From: Fontivita pretiosa
GTDB taxonomy: Bacteria; Planctomycetota; Phycisphaerae; Tepidisphaerales; Tepidisphaeraceae
Length of the DNA: 64,000 bases
NCBI RefSeq assembly: GCF_050410795.1
Contig: NZ_CP191258.1
Coordinates: 3,286,001 to 3,350,000, forward strand
Reading direction: 5' to 3'
Shown here: positions 25,933 to 33,216 of the stretch, piece after piece
Layout of the letters: every line of letters begins with the position of its first letter
Position numbering within the stretch: position 1 is the first letter of the stretch
Program-made: the position numbers and the translations under genes
Notes under the pieces: generated by a model
Databases searched by the model: none
What the model saw: only the letters and a program-made list of their open reading frames with translations
What the model was told of the DNA's origin: nothing

Positions 25933-26799
25933 ATGCCTATCAAGTATTACAACCCGACTTCCCCCGGACGACGGGCAGGGTCTGTACTGGACTACCGGGC
26001 GGTGATTACCAAGACCGAGCCGGAGCCGTCACTGACCGTCGGGCAGCGCCGCGCCAACGGGCGAAATCACCACGGCGTGATTACCGCCAAGCATCGCGGC
26101 GGGGGAAACAAGCGGCTGTACCGCATCATCGACTTCAAGCGGACCAAGGACGGGATCCCGGCCAGGGTGCTGGCGATCGAATACGACCCCAACCGCTCGG
26201 TGAACATTGCGCTGATTCAGTACGAGGACGGCGAAAAGAGCTACATCCTGGCGCCCAACGGGCTGCGGGTGGGACAGACGGTGCTCAGCGGCCCGGACGC
26301 TCCGCCGGAGATCGGCAACGCCATGCCGCTGGCGAACATCCCCTCCGGGCTGGAGATTCACAACATCGAGCTGAATCCCGGCCAGGGGGGCAAGCTGGTG
26401 CGCTCGGCGGGCGGGGTTGCGCGTCTGGGCGCCAAGGAGGGCGAGTGGTCGGTGATCATCCTGCCCTCCGGTGAGATGAGGCGGGTCAAGAGCAAGTGCC
26501 GGGCGACGATCGGACAGCTCGGCAACCTGGACTGGATCAACGTGAGCCTGGGCAAGGCTGGACGCTCGCGGCATCGCGGCATTCGCCCGCATACCCGGGC
26601 CAAGGCGATGAACCCGATCGATCACCCGATGGGCGGCGGCGAGGGCCGCGCCAACGGCGGGCGGCATCCCTGCTCCAGGACCGGCGTGCTGGCCAAGGGA
26701 GGCATCACCCGCAACCCGCGCAAGAACAGCGAGAAGCTGATTCTTCGGCGGCGAAAGTTCGGGCGATTCCAGCAGAGGCCGCAGACCGTGAACGTGTGA
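25933..26799 (+). CDS. rplB: 50S ribosomal protein L2
   Basis: 288 residues from ATG 25933 (MPIKYYNPTSPGRRAGS), slightly longer than the usual 275. RNA-binding and conserved segments include GRNHHGVITAKHRGGGNKRLYRIIDF, GRSRHRGIRPHTRAKAMNPIDHPMGGGEGR and the C-terminal LILRRRK. L2 is needed for subunit association and peptidyl transfer. The last 14 bases of the gene, including the stop, are followed at once by a second identical 14-base copy. Confidence 0.97.
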   Translation: MPIKYYNPTSPGRRAGSVLDYRAVITKTEPEPSLTVGQRRANGRNHHGVITAKHRGGGNKRLYRIIDFKRTKDGIPARVLAIEYDPNRSVNIALIQYEDGEKSYILAPNGLRVGQTVLSGPDAPPEIGNAMPLANIPSGLEIHNIELNPGQGGKLVRSAGGVARLGAKEGEWSVIILPSGEMRRVKSKCRATIGQLGNLDWINVSLGKAGRSRHRGIRPHTRAKAMNPIDHPMGGGEGRANGGRHPCSRTGVLAKGGITRNPRKNSEKLILRRRKFGRFQQRPQTVNV

Positions 26800-26811
26800 C
26801 CGTGAACGTGT
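26784..26811 (+). repeat. 14-base (two-heptamer) duplication over the rplB stop codon
   Basis: GACCGTGAACGTGT occurs at 26784-26797 and again at 26798-26811. The first copy runs into TGA, the real stop, and the second into TAA. Fourteen is twice seven, the unit size of the neighbouring arrays. Confidence 0.85.
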
Positions 26812-26821
26812 AAGAGCTGCC

Positions 26822-26898
26822 AGTGCCCGGTCGCCACTTGCCGCTGAAGGCATCGGCCGGCCCGGCTGGCAACCGGCAACCAAGAACGGGCAAGCGAA
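26822..26898. repeat. Heptamer inverted arrays, GGCAACC family, before rpsS
   Basis: Right arm units GGCTGGC, AACCGGC, AACCAAG, AACGGGC and AAGCGAA occupy 26864-26898 and end exactly at the rpsS ATG. A looser complementary arm (GCCCGGTCGCCACTTGCC region) lies at about 26825-26843. Confidence 0.7.
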
Positions 26899-27204
26899 AT
26901 GAGCAGAAGTGCAAAAAAAGGCCCCTTCGTCAACGAAAAGTTGTACCGGAAGGTGGCGAAGCTGAACGAGAACCGCTCGAAGCAGCCGATTCGCACCTGG
27001 GCGCGGGCGTGCACGATCATCCCCGAGTTCGTGGGGCACACGTTCGAGGTGCACAACGGCAACAAGTTCATCCGCGTGTTCATCCAGGAGGACATGGTCG
27101 GACACAAGCTGGGAGAGTTTGCCCCGACACGAATCTTCCGCGGACACAGCGGACGCAAGGCAGCGGAGGCGGCGGCGGGCGCCGCGTCGCCGGCCAAGGG
27201 ATAG
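26899..27204 (+). CDS. rpsS: 30S ribosomal protein S19
   Basis: 101 residues. The S19 core is clear: KKGPFVNEKLYRKV, TWARACTIIPEFVGHTFEVHNGNKFIRVFI and MVGHKLGEFAPTRIFRGH. A short Ala-rich tail (AAEAAAGAASP) extends past the usual end at about residue 92. S19 binds the 30S head beside S13. A heptamer array touches the start codon. Confidence 0.97.
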   Translation: MSRSAKKGPFVNEKLYRKVAKLNENRSKQPIRTWARACTIIPEFVGHTFEVHNGNKFIRVFIQEDMVGHKLGEFAPTRIFRGHSGRKAAEAAAGAASPAKG

Positions 27205-27258
27205 TTGGACACAGTTGAGCCGGGCCGGATCGCGCAGGCGACCGGGCCAGAGCAGGTG

Positions 27259-27606
27259 ATGCGTATGCCGTTTCAAGCCAAACATCGATTTGCGCGGATC
27301 GCGCCGCGGAAGGCGCGGCTGCTGATGGACCTGATCCGCGGTCGGAACGTGGACGACGCGATCGCGATGCTGCGCTTTTCCAAGCGACGCGCCAGCGGCA
27401 TGATCGAGAAGGTCATCCGCAGCGCCGTCGCCAACGCCACGGAGCAGGCCGCCACCCCCAGCCGCAAAACGCTTTATATCGCCAAGGCCTGGGTCGATCC
27501 CGGCCCGATCATCAAGCGGTTTCAGCCCAAGGATCGTGGCAAGGCCTACCCGATCATGAAGCGGACGAGCCATCTGGTGGTGACGGTGGACGAGCGAGAA
27601 GACTAG
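27259..27606 (+). CDS. rplV: 50S ribosomal protein L22
   Basis: 115 residues from ATG 27259. ATG 27265 is equally possible because an AGCAGG sits eight bases before it. A TTG at 27205 just after rpsS would add 18 residues of no family match. Conserved parts are KHRFARIAPRKARLLMDLIRG, AMLRFSKRRASGMIEKVIRSAVANA and the tunnel-lining hairpin near KDRGKAYPIMKRTSHLVV. L22 spans all 23S domains and narrows the exit tunnel. Confidence 0.95.
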   Translation: MRMPFQAKHRFARIAPRKARLLMDLIRGRNVDDAIAMLRFSKRRASGMIEKVIRSAVANATEQAATPSRKTLYIAKAWVDPGPIIKRFQPKDRGKAYPIMKRTSHLVVTVDERED

Positions 27607-27664
27607 GAGATTTCGGATTTCGGATTTGGCTGAATCCGCGATCCGCAATCCGCAAGGAAATCGC
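27607..27664. repeat. Heptamer hairpin between rplV and rpsC
   Basis: GATTTCG, GATTTCG and GATTTGG units at 27609-27629 face CTGAATC, CGCGATC and CGCAATC units at 27630-27650. The arms are inverted relative to each other. An AAGGA sequence at 27654-27658 then supplies a Shine-Dalgarno for rpsC. Confidence 0.85.
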
Positions 27665-28363
27665 ATGGGTCAGAAAGTAAATCCAATCGGCTTCCGAACG
27701 GGCATCACCGAGGACTGGAAGAGCAAGTGGTACGCGCCCAAGGCGGCGTTCGGCACCTTCCTGGTCGAGGACTACAAGGTGCGAAAGTACATCGACGAGA
27801 AGCTGAACCGTCGCCCGCCATTTGCCGCCGTCAGCGACATCCTGATCGAGCGGACCCGCGAGGAAGTGACGGTGACGCTGAAGACGGCCCGGCCGGGGCT
27901 GGTGATCGGCCCGAAAGGCGCCGAGGTGGACAAGCTCCGCGAGGAGCTGGAGGACCTGATCAAGCGGAAGGTGGCGCCGATCAAGGTCATCGAGATCAAG
28001 AACCCGGACCTGAACGCGCAGCTTGTGGCCGAGGCGATCGCCGAGCAGCTCAAGAAGCGTGCCAGCTTCCGCCGGGTGCTCAAGCAGCGGATGGACGCGA
28101 CGATGCAGGCCGGCGCCAAGGGAATCAAGATCTCGGTGAGCGGGCGGCTGGGGGGGGCGGAAATCGCCCGGCAGGAAAAGACGGGCGTGGGCTCGGTGCC
28201 GCTGACCACGCTTCAGGCGAACGTGGACTACGGATACGCGGTGGCGTGCACGACCTACGGAACCATCGGAGTCAAGGTCTGGATCTACCGCGGCATGTAC
28301 GGCGAGGAAGTGCTGGAAACGGATGTGCGCCCCGGCGGCGGACCGAGGCGAGGACGCAGGTGA
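27665..28363 (+). CDS. rpsC: 30S ribosomal protein S3
   Basis: 232 residues from ATG 27665 (MGQKVNPIGFRTGITEDW). The KH domain is seen in TARPGLVIGPKGAEVDKLREELE with its G-x-x-G loop. The C-terminal domain is seen in GRLGGAEIARQEKTGVGSVPLTTLQANVDYG and GVKVWIYRG. S3 lines the mRNA entry tunnel and has helicase activity with S4 and S5. Normal length. A good AAGGA precedes the start. Confidence 0.97.
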   Translation: MGQKVNPIGFRTGITEDWKSKWYAPKAAFGTFLVEDYKVRKYIDEKLNRRPPFAAVSDILIERTREEVTVTLKTARPGLVIGPKGAEVDKLREELEDLIKRKVAPIKVIEIKNPDLNAQLVAEAIAEQLKKRASFRRVLKQRMDATMQAGAKGIKISVSGRLGGAEIARQEKTGVGSVPLTTLQANVDYGYAVACTTYGTIGVKVWIYRGMYGEEVLETDVRPGGGPRRGRR

Positions 28364-28455
28364 ATCCGATTTTGGATCTTTGATCTCTCGCCTGCGGTTC
28401 GGAGAAGACCCGGAACGCGGATTGAGAATCAAAAGTCAGGAATCAGAAGTCGAGC
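28362..28455. repeat. Heptamer arrays, GAATCAA/AAGTCAG family, between rpsC and rplP
   Basis: Right-hand units ATTGAGA, ATCAAAA, GTCAGGA, ATCAGAA and GTCGAGC fill 28421-28455. The left part (about 28362-28388, GAATCCGATTTTGGATC) is loosely complementary. The same words recur ahead of rpoA at 38300. Confidence 0.7.
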
Positions 28456-28464
28456 AGGTGTGCT

Positions 28465-28887
28465 ATGGCGATGATGCCCAAGCGGGTGAAGTTCCGCAAA
28501 AGTCAGCGCGGCAAGATCCGCGGCAACGCGACGCGCGGCAACACGGTGGCGTTCGGAGACTACGGACTGATGGCGCTGGCGCCGGCGTGGATCACGGCCA
28601 AGCAGATCGATGCCGGGCGCATCGCATGCAGCCACTACCTGCACCGCGAGGGGCGAGTGTTCATCCGGATCTTTCCGCACAAGCCGGTATCCAGCAAGCC
28701 GCTGGAGACGCGAATGGGCAAGGGCAAGGGCGAGCCGGAGTTCTGGTGCGCCGTGGTCAAGCCCGGAACGGTGATGTTCGAGGTGGCCGGGGTGGACGAG
28801 CCGACGGCCAAGCGTTGCCTGGCGCGGGTGGCGCACAAGATGCCGATTCCGTGCCGGTTCGTGGCGCGGAAGAAGGCGGTAGCCTGA
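28465..28887 (+). CDS. rplP: 50S ribosomal protein L16
   Basis: 140 residues with the L16 signature: MPKRVKFRKSQRGKIRGNATRGN, FGDYGLMALAPAWITAKQIDAGRIA, RVFIRIFPHKPVSSKPLETRMGKGKG and VAHKMPIPCRFV. L16 sits near the A-site tRNA and helps organise the peptidyl-transferase region. Length and sequence are ordinary. Confidence 0.97.
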   Translation: MAMMPKRVKFRKSQRGKIRGNATRGNTVAFGDYGLMALAPAWITAKQIDAGRIACSHYLHREGRVFIRIFPHKPVSSKPLETRMGKGKGEPEFWCAVVKPGTVMFEVAGVDEPTAKRCLARVAHKMPIPCRFVARKKAVA

Positions 28888-28930
28888 ACGGGATTGGGAT
28901 CGCGCGGAATTGACAGGAGCCACAGCCACC

Positions 28931-29182
28931 ATGATGAGCGCCAAAGAGATTCGCGAGAAACAGACCGAGGCGCTGAAGCACGAGCTGGCCGACTGCCAGA
29001 AGCGCCTGTTCGAGTTGCGCAGCCAGGCGGTGACGGAGAAGCTTGCCGACCCCAGTCAGCTCCGCAAGACCCGCCGGGAGATTGCGCGAATCAAGACGAT
29101 CCTGCGTGAGCGGGAACTGGAAGCGAGCAGGCAGAAACAGCAGCAGGCGTCGGCGTCGCCGGCGCCGGCACAGAACCAGTGA
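28931..29182 (+). CDS. rpmC: 50S ribosomal protein L29
   Basis: 83 residues from ATG 28931, preceded by CAGGAG. The L29 core is SAKEIREKQTEALKHELADCQKRLFELRSQ, then a second helix LRKTRREIARIKTILRERE. A Gln/Ala/Ser-rich tail of about 18 residues (QQQASASPAP) exceeds the family's usual 65 residues. L29 lies at the tunnel exit beside L23. Confidence 0.95.
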   Translation: MMSAKEIREKQTEALKHELADCQKRLFELRSQAVTEKLADPSQLRKTRREIARIKTILRERELEASRQKQQQASASPAPAQNQ

Positions 29183-29192
29183 AAGACGAGCC

Positions 29193-29537
29193 ATGAGTAC
29201 CGAAGCACCGAGTGCAAAAGCCCAGCGGCCGCCGCTGCGAACGATCCGGGGAGTGGTGGCGTCGGATCGGGCCAACAAGACCATCAAGGTGGTGGTGGAG
29301 TACCTGGCGCGGCATCCGAAGTACGGCAAGTACATCAAGCGCCGTACGGTGCTGCACGCCCACGACGAAAACAACGACGCGCATGAAGGCGACGTCGTCG
29401 AGATCGCCGAGTGCCGACCGCTGAGCAAGACCAAGCATCACCGGCTGCTGCGGATCGTCGAGCGGGCGCCGGAGAAGGCGGTGCAGGTGTCGGCCGAAGA
29501 AGTGATGACCGGAAAAGCGCCGGAAGAAAAACAGTGA
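29193..29537 (+). CDS. rpsQ: 30S ribosomal protein S17
   Basis: 114 residues, against about 85 in most bacteria. The OB-fold core is seen in RTIRGVVASDRANKTIKVVVEYLARHPKYGKYIKRRTVLHAHDENNDAHEGDVVEIAECRPLS in short order. There is an Ala-rich N-terminal extension of about 15 residues and a Glu-rich C-terminal tail. S17 binds 16S rRNA helix 11 early in assembly. It starts ten bases after rpmC. Confidence 0.95.
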   Translation: MSTEAPSAKAQRPPLRTIRGVVASDRANKTIKVVVEYLARHPKYGKYIKRRTVLHAHDENNDAHEGDVVEIAECRPLSKTKHHRLLRIVERAPEKAVQVSAEEVMTGKAPEEKQ

Positions 29538-29541
29538 TCGA

Positions 29542-29606
29542 TGGTCAGTGGTTGGTGCTCAGCAACGCCCATTCGGGTCACTGACCACCGCCAACTGACC
29601 ACTGTG
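29542..29606. repeat. Heptamer hairpin, TGGTCAG family, between rpsQ and rplN
   Basis: Units TGGTCAG, TGGTTGG and TGCTCAG (29542-29562) face CACTGAC, CACCGCC, AACTGAC and CACTGTG (29579-29606). Arms 29544-29558 and 29586-29600 match at 13 of 15 positions in inverted orientation. The same words form the spacer at 17247, far away in the SecA/HlyD locus. Confidence 0.85.
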
Positions 29607-29614
29607 AGCGAGCC

Positions 29615-30001
29615 ATGATTCAGCAACAGACGTATCTGGACATCGCCGACAACACAGGCGCCAGACAGGCGATGTGTATCAAGGTGCTGCGGGGATCATC
29701 CAGCCGTGGCAAGTTCAAGCGCCGTGTGGCAGGGGTTGGGGATGTGATCCTGTGCGCGGTGAAGCTGGCGCAGCCCGGCGGCGACGTGAAGCAGGGAGAC
29801 ATCATCCGCTGCGTGGTGGTCAGGACCAAGCATCCGACGCTTCGCAAGGACGGCAGCTACGTGCGTTTCGACCGCAATGCAGCAGTGGTGATCGACAATG
29901 AGAACAACCCCCGTGGCACGCGCATCTTCGGCGCCGTGGCCCGCGAGCTGCGCGACAAGAACTTCATGAAGATCGTGTCGCTGGCAAGCGAAGTGGTGTA
30001 A
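29615..30001 (+). CDS. rplN: 50S ribosomal protein L14
   Basis: 128 residues, slightly longer than the usual 122. Landmarks are MIQQQTYLDIADNTGARQAMCIKVL, VGDVILCAVK, GDIIRCVVVRTKH and AVVIDNENNPRGTRIFGAVARELRD. L14 forms part of the inter-subunit bridge with helix 44 of 16S rRNA. No tail. Confidence 0.97.
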   Translation: MIQQQTYLDIADNTGARQAMCIKVLRGSSSRGKFKRRVAGVGDVILCAVKLAQPGGDVKQGDIIRCVVVRTKHPTLRKDGSYVRFDRNAAVVIDNENNPRGTRIFGAVARELRDKNFMKIVSLASEVV

Positions 30002-30010
30002 CAGGAGAGC

Positions 30011-30071
30011 TGGCAGCCGGCAGCAGGCAGAGTGCGACACTGCCCGCTGCCCGCTGAAGGCTGAACGAGAC
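30011..30071. repeat. Heptamer inverted arrays, GGCAGC family, between rplN and rplX
   Basis: Nearly the whole spacer reads as seven-base units: TGGCAGC, CGGCAGC, AGGCAGA, then ACTGCCC, GCTGCCC, GCTGAAG, GCTGAAC. The two halves are inverted, ending at the rplX ATG. Confidence 0.8.
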
Positions 30072-30401
30072 ATGGCAAGACACATTAAAAGCGGCGACCA
30101 GGTGATGGTGATCGCAGGGGCCGACAAAGGCAAGGTCGGTCGTGTGCTGCGCGTGATCGCCGAGAAGGACCGGGTGGTGGTGGAAGGGATCAACCGGGTG
30201 TGGAAGCACGTTCGGCCGTCGCGGCGTTATCCGCAGGGCGGACGTATCCAGAAGGACGCGCCGATCCACATCAGCAACGTGTTGCCTGTGGATCCGACGA
30301 CGGGCAAGCCGACGCGCGTGCGTTTTGAGACGCGTGAGGGTCGCAAGCACCGGATCGCGGTCAAGAGCGGCACGGATCTGGGTCCGACGGGAACAAAGTG
30401 A
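30072..30401 (+). CDS. rplX: 50S ribosomal protein L24
   Basis: 109 residues with the KOW motif in IKSGDQVMVIAGADKGKVGRVLRVI, then VEGINRVWKHVRPSRRYPQGG, KDAPIHISNVLPVDPTTGKPTRV and a basic C-terminus. L24 is an initiator of 50S assembly. Its stop lies 68 bases before rplE with no obvious repeat array between. Confidence 0.96.
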   Translation: MARHIKSGDQVMVIAGADKGKVGRVLRVIAEKDRVVVEGINRVWKHVRPSRRYPQGGRIQKDAPIHISNVLPVDPTTGKPTRVRFETREGRKHRIAVKSGTDLGPTGTK

Positions 30402-30468
30402 GGCGCAGGGCACGCGAGGCGCATCGCCGGCAGATCCGGCAGATGCCCAATGCCTTGGAGCGACAGCA

Positions 30469-31194
30469 ATGGCTGAACAGGAAAACAAGCAGCAACAGAA
30501 GTCCAAAGGCGGCAAGCCGTCGCCGGAGGAGATTGCGGCGCGGAAGGCGGCCAAGGCCAGGCCTAAGTCGCAGCAGGAGGACGCCGGCGCCGAGGAGGCG
30601 CCTGCGGCACCCGCTCCGCCGCCCCGGTTGATTGCTCACTACCGTGAGAAGATCGTCCCGCAGCTTCAGCAGAAGTTCGGATACAAGAACCTGCTGGCGG
30701 TGCCGAGGCTGGAGAAGATCGTGATCTCCATGGGCCTGGGCAAGGCGGTAACCAGCGGGGAGAAGGGCAAGCTGGAGCAGGCGGAAAAAGAGCTGGCGGT
30801 GATCGCCGGCCAGAAGCCGGTCCGCTGCAAGGCCAAGAAGAGCGTGGCGAACTTCAAGGTTCGCGCGGGGATGGAAACGGGGCTGAAGGTGACGCTGCGC
30901 GGGGCGCGGATGTATGAGTTTCTGGACCGGATGATCACGCTGGCGATACCGCGGGTCAAGGACTTCCGCGGGCTGGAGCCCAACGCCTTTGACAACAAGG
31001 GCAACTACAATTTCGGGTTCACGGAGCAGACGGTCTTCCCCGAGGTGGACGCGGCGGCGGTGACCTTCCAGCAGGGCATGAACATCACGGTGGTCACGAC
31101 CGCCAAGACCCCGGAGGAAGGGCGGGAACTGCTTCGAGGCTTCGGTTTCCCGTTCCGCGAACGGGAGGCGCAAGGCAAGAAGGAAGGCAAATAG
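30469..31194 (+). CDS. rplE: 50S ribosomal protein L5 with N-terminal extension
   Basis: 241 residues against about 180 in most bacteria. The first 55 or so residues form a charged Gln/Lys/Ala/Pro-rich arm (QEEDAG-like stretch, then APAAPAPPP). The L5 core follows: LIAHYREKIVPQLQQKFGYKNL, ARKSVANFKVRAGM-like pocket (KKSVANFKVRAGMETGLKV), LDRMITLAIPRVKDFRGL and FGFTEQTVFPEVD. L5 binds 5S rRNA and contacts P-site tRNA. ATG 30469 is the only reasonable start; it includes the arm. Confidence 0.95.
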   Translation: MAEQENKQQQKSKGGKPSPEEIAARKAAKARPKSQQEDAGAEEAPAAPAPPPRLIAHYREKIVPQLQQKFGYKNLLAVPRLEKIVISMGLGKAVTSGEKGKLEQAEKELAVIAGQKPVRCKAKKSVANFKVRAGMETGLKVTLRGARMYEFLDRMITLAIPRVKDFRGLEPNAFDNKGNYNFGFTEQTVFPEVDAAAVTFQQGMNITVVTTAKTPEEGRELLRGFGFPFREREAQGKKEGK

Positions 31195-31202
31195 AACGGT
31201 TG

Positions 31203-31288
31203 TTGCCGGTCGCGGGCGGCCAGTTGCCCCGCGGCAGCCGGCGACGTCGCTGGCAACGGACAAGCATCAACTGGCAACTGGAAGTGCT
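31203..31288. repeat. Heptamer inverted arrays, CTGGCAA family, before rpsN
   Basis: Units CTGGCAA, CGGACAA, GCATCAA, CTGGCAA and CTGGAAG run from 31250 to 31284 in register with the rpsN ATG at 31289. A complementary left arm with GTTGCC and CAGTTGCC words lies at about 31202-31229. Confidence 0.75.
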
Positions 31289-31558
31289 ATGGCAACCAAA
31301 GCCTGGGTAAACAAACAGAAGCGTCGGGAGCAGATCGTCAAGCGGTACGCGGAGCTGCGTCGCCAGCTCAAGAAGGAGAAGAACTACGCCGCACTGGCCA
31401 AGCTGCCGCGGGATTCGAGTCCGACGCGGCTGCGTAACCGCTGCGAGCTGACCGGCCGCAGCCGGGGCGTGCTGCGGAAATTCAAGATCTCGCGGATCAT
31501 GCTGCGTGAGCTTGCGTTGACGGGCAAGATCCCTGGACTGAGGAAGGCGAGCTGGTAG
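31289..31558 (+). CDS. rpsN: 30S ribosomal protein S14, zinc-independent type
   Basis: 89 residues of the long, cysteine-free S14 class: WVNKQKRREQIVKRYAELR, LAKLPRDSSPTRLRNRCELTGRSRGVLRKFKISRIMLRELA and PGLRKASW. The CxxC pair of the short zinc-binding form is absent; a single Cys lies in RNRCELTG. S14 is a late-assembly protein of the 30S head. Confidence 0.97.
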   Translation: MATKAWVNKQKRREQIVKRYAELRRQLKKEKNYAALAKLPRDSSPTRLRNRCELTGRSRGVLRKFKISRIMLRELALTGKIPGLRKASW

Positions 31559-31568
31559 CTGAAGGATG

Positions 31569-31656
31569 GTGGATTGCAGACGGCGGATTGCGGATCGAGT
31601 CGGTGGCTTGATCCGAGCCGGGCAATCCGAAATCCGGTCTGGAGACGACAGAAGCG
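31569..31656. repeat. Heptamer arrays, GGATTGC/AATCCGA family, between rpsN and rpsH
   Basis: Left units GTGGATT, GCAGACG, GCGGATT and GCGGATC (31569-31596) face ATCCGAG, CCGGGCA, ATCCGAA and ATCCGGT (31611-31638) in inverted sense. The register holds to the rpsH ATG at 31657, 88 bases in all. Confidence 0.8.
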
Positions 31657-32055
31657 ATGAACATTCAAGATCCCATCGCGGACATGCTGACGAGAATCCG
31701 CAACGCCAACCGCGTCGGACGACGTCTGGTGCTCGTTCCCAAGAGCAAGATCTGCGCCGGCATCGCGCAGGTGCTCAAGGACGAGGGATACATCGAGGAC
31801 TTCGACACGATCGACGACGGCAGGCAGGGGCAGATCCGCATCCGGCTGAAGTACACGATGACCGGAGAGCGGGTGATCCACGCGCTGGATCGGCAGTCCA
31901 AGCCCGGGTGCCGGGTGTACCGCAAGGTCAGAGACCTGCCCAATGTGCTCAATGGCATGGGCATCGCGGTGGTCAGCACCAGCAAGGGCGTGATGAGCGA
32001 CCGAAAGGCGCGGGAGCAGAACGTCGGCGGGGAGCTGTTGTGCATTGTCAGTTGA
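31657..32055 (+). CDS. rpsH: 30S ribosomal protein S8
   Basis: 132 residues: MNIQDPIADMLTRIRNANRV, KSKICAGIAQVLKDEGYIEDF, RVIHALDRQSKPGCRVYRKV and the C-terminal GIAVVSTSKGVMSDRKAREQNVGGELLCIV. S8 is a core 16S-binding protein and in E. coli represses the spc operon. Normal length; GGAGA at a loose distance before the start. Confidence 0.97.
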   Translation: MNIQDPIADMLTRIRNANRVGRRLVLVPKSKICAGIAQVLKDEGYIEDFDTIDDGRQGQIRIRLKYTMTGERVIHALDRQSKPGCRVYRKVRDLPNVLNGMGIAVVSTSKGVMSDRKAREQNVGGELLCIVS

Positions 32056-32118
32056 ACGTTGCTGGTTGTCTGTGGTGCGCTGACAGCAGCCACAACAGAC
32101 AACGTGCAACCGGCCGCA
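32056..32118. repeat. Inverted spacer repeat between rpsH and rplF
   Basis: GTTGCTGGTTGTCTGTGG-type left arm (about 32058-32076) is complementary, with gaps, to CCACAACAGACAACGTGCAAC-type right arm (about 32090-32110). CAGACAA and CGTGCAA units again keep a seven-base period. Confidence 0.65.
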
Positions 32119-32131
32119 ACCAGGTGTTCAC

Positions 32132-32689
32132 ATGAGTCGCATCGGCAAAAAACCTGTTCCAGTGGGCAAGGCGAAGGTGACCGTCGCCGACCATCACGTG
32201 GTGGTCGAGGGTCCCAAGGGCAAGCTGGAGCTGGACGTGCATCCGCGGATCAGCGTGCGGTTTGACAGCGAGAAGAAGGAGCTGATCATCACCCGACCGG
32301 ACGACGAAAAGCAGAGCAAGGCGCTGCATGGCCTGACCCGCGCGCTGCTGGCGAACATGGTCGAGGGTGTGACCAACGGATACCGCAAATCGCTGGAAAT
32401 CCAGGGGGTCGGGTACAAGGCGGAAATGAAGGGCAGGAACCTGGTGCTGTCGGTGGGCTTTGCCAACCAGATCACCGTGCCGATTCCGTCGAACGTGACC
32501 GTGCAGCTTGACGGCCCGACCAAGATCCATATCAGCGGCGCCGACAAGCAGGCTGTTGGACAGTTTGCCGCGCAGGTTCGAAAGGTCCGCAAGCCCGAAC
32601 CGTATAAGGGCAAGGGGATTCGTTACGAAGGCGAGCAGGTGAAGCTCAAGCCCGGCAAGGCGTTTGCCGGCGCCGGCGCGGCCAAGTAA
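32132..32689 (+). CDS. rplF: 50S ribosomal protein L6
   Basis: 185 residues: MSRIGKKPVPVGKAKVTVADHHVVVEGPKG, HGLTRALLANMVEGVTNGYRKSLEIQGVGYKAEMKGR in order, and the C-terminal RKPEPYKGKGIRYEGE that contacts the sarcin-ricin loop. L6 lies close to the factor-binding site. Short Ala/Gly tail only. Confidence 0.97.
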   Translation: MSRIGKKPVPVGKAKVTVADHHVVVEGPKGKLELDVHPRISVRFDSEKKELIITRPDDEKQSKALHGLTRALLANMVEGVTNGYRKSLEIQGVGYKAEMKGRNLVLSVGFANQITVPIPSNVTVQLDGPTKIHISGADKQAVGQFAAQVRKVRKPEPYKGKGIRYEGEQVKLKPGKAFAGAGAAK

Positions 32690-32769
32690 ACAGGAACCGG
32701 GGTTGCGGTTGGGCGACCGGCGGCCGGATCGATCGCCGCTGGCCCATTTGTCAACGCAGAGACAAGGCG

Positions 32770-33141
32770 ATGGCAGACAAGAACAAAATGAAACGTGCCC
32801 GACTGCTGCGGCGCAAGTGGAGCGTCCGCAAGCGGGTTTTTGGTACGCCGCAACGACCGCGGCTGAGCGTGTATCGATCCGACAAGCACATTTACGCGCA
32901 GGTGATCGACGATTACGCGGGCCGGACGTTGGTGTCGGCGTCGAGCCTGAGTCCGGAGGTTCGCGGCGGCCTGCCCAACGGCGGGAACATCGCCGCCGCC
33001 CGGGCGGTTGGCAAGGCGATTGCCGAGCGGGCCCTGGCGGCGGGGGTGAAGAAGGTGGCGTTCGATCGCGGCGGACGCAAGTACCACGGGCGAGTCAAGG
33101 CGCTGGCCGACGCCGCCCGCGAGGCAGGTCTGGATTTTTGA
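32770..33141 (+). CDS. rplR: 50S ribosomal protein L18
   Basis: 123 residues: basic N-terminus KMKRARLLRRKWSVRKRVFGT, then RPRLSVYRSDKHIYAQVIDDYAGRTLVSAS, VGKAIAERALAAGVKKVAFDRGGRKYHGRVKALADAAREAGL. L18 binds 5S rRNA with L5 and L25. The preceding 80-base spacer has a GC-rich hairpin-prone stretch but no clear array. Confidence 0.97.
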   Translation: MADKNKMKRARLLRRKWSVRKRVFGTPQRPRLSVYRSDKHIYAQVIDDYAGRTLVSASSLSPEVRGGLPNGGNIAAARAVGKAIAERALAAGVKKVAFDRGGRKYHGRVKALADAAREAGLDF

Positions 33142-33216
33142 GTTGCCAGGCTGCCGCAGGCACTGGACGGCAGCGATGTCCTGAACAGTCGGCCGAGCTG
33201 GCCGCGTGTGTGATCT

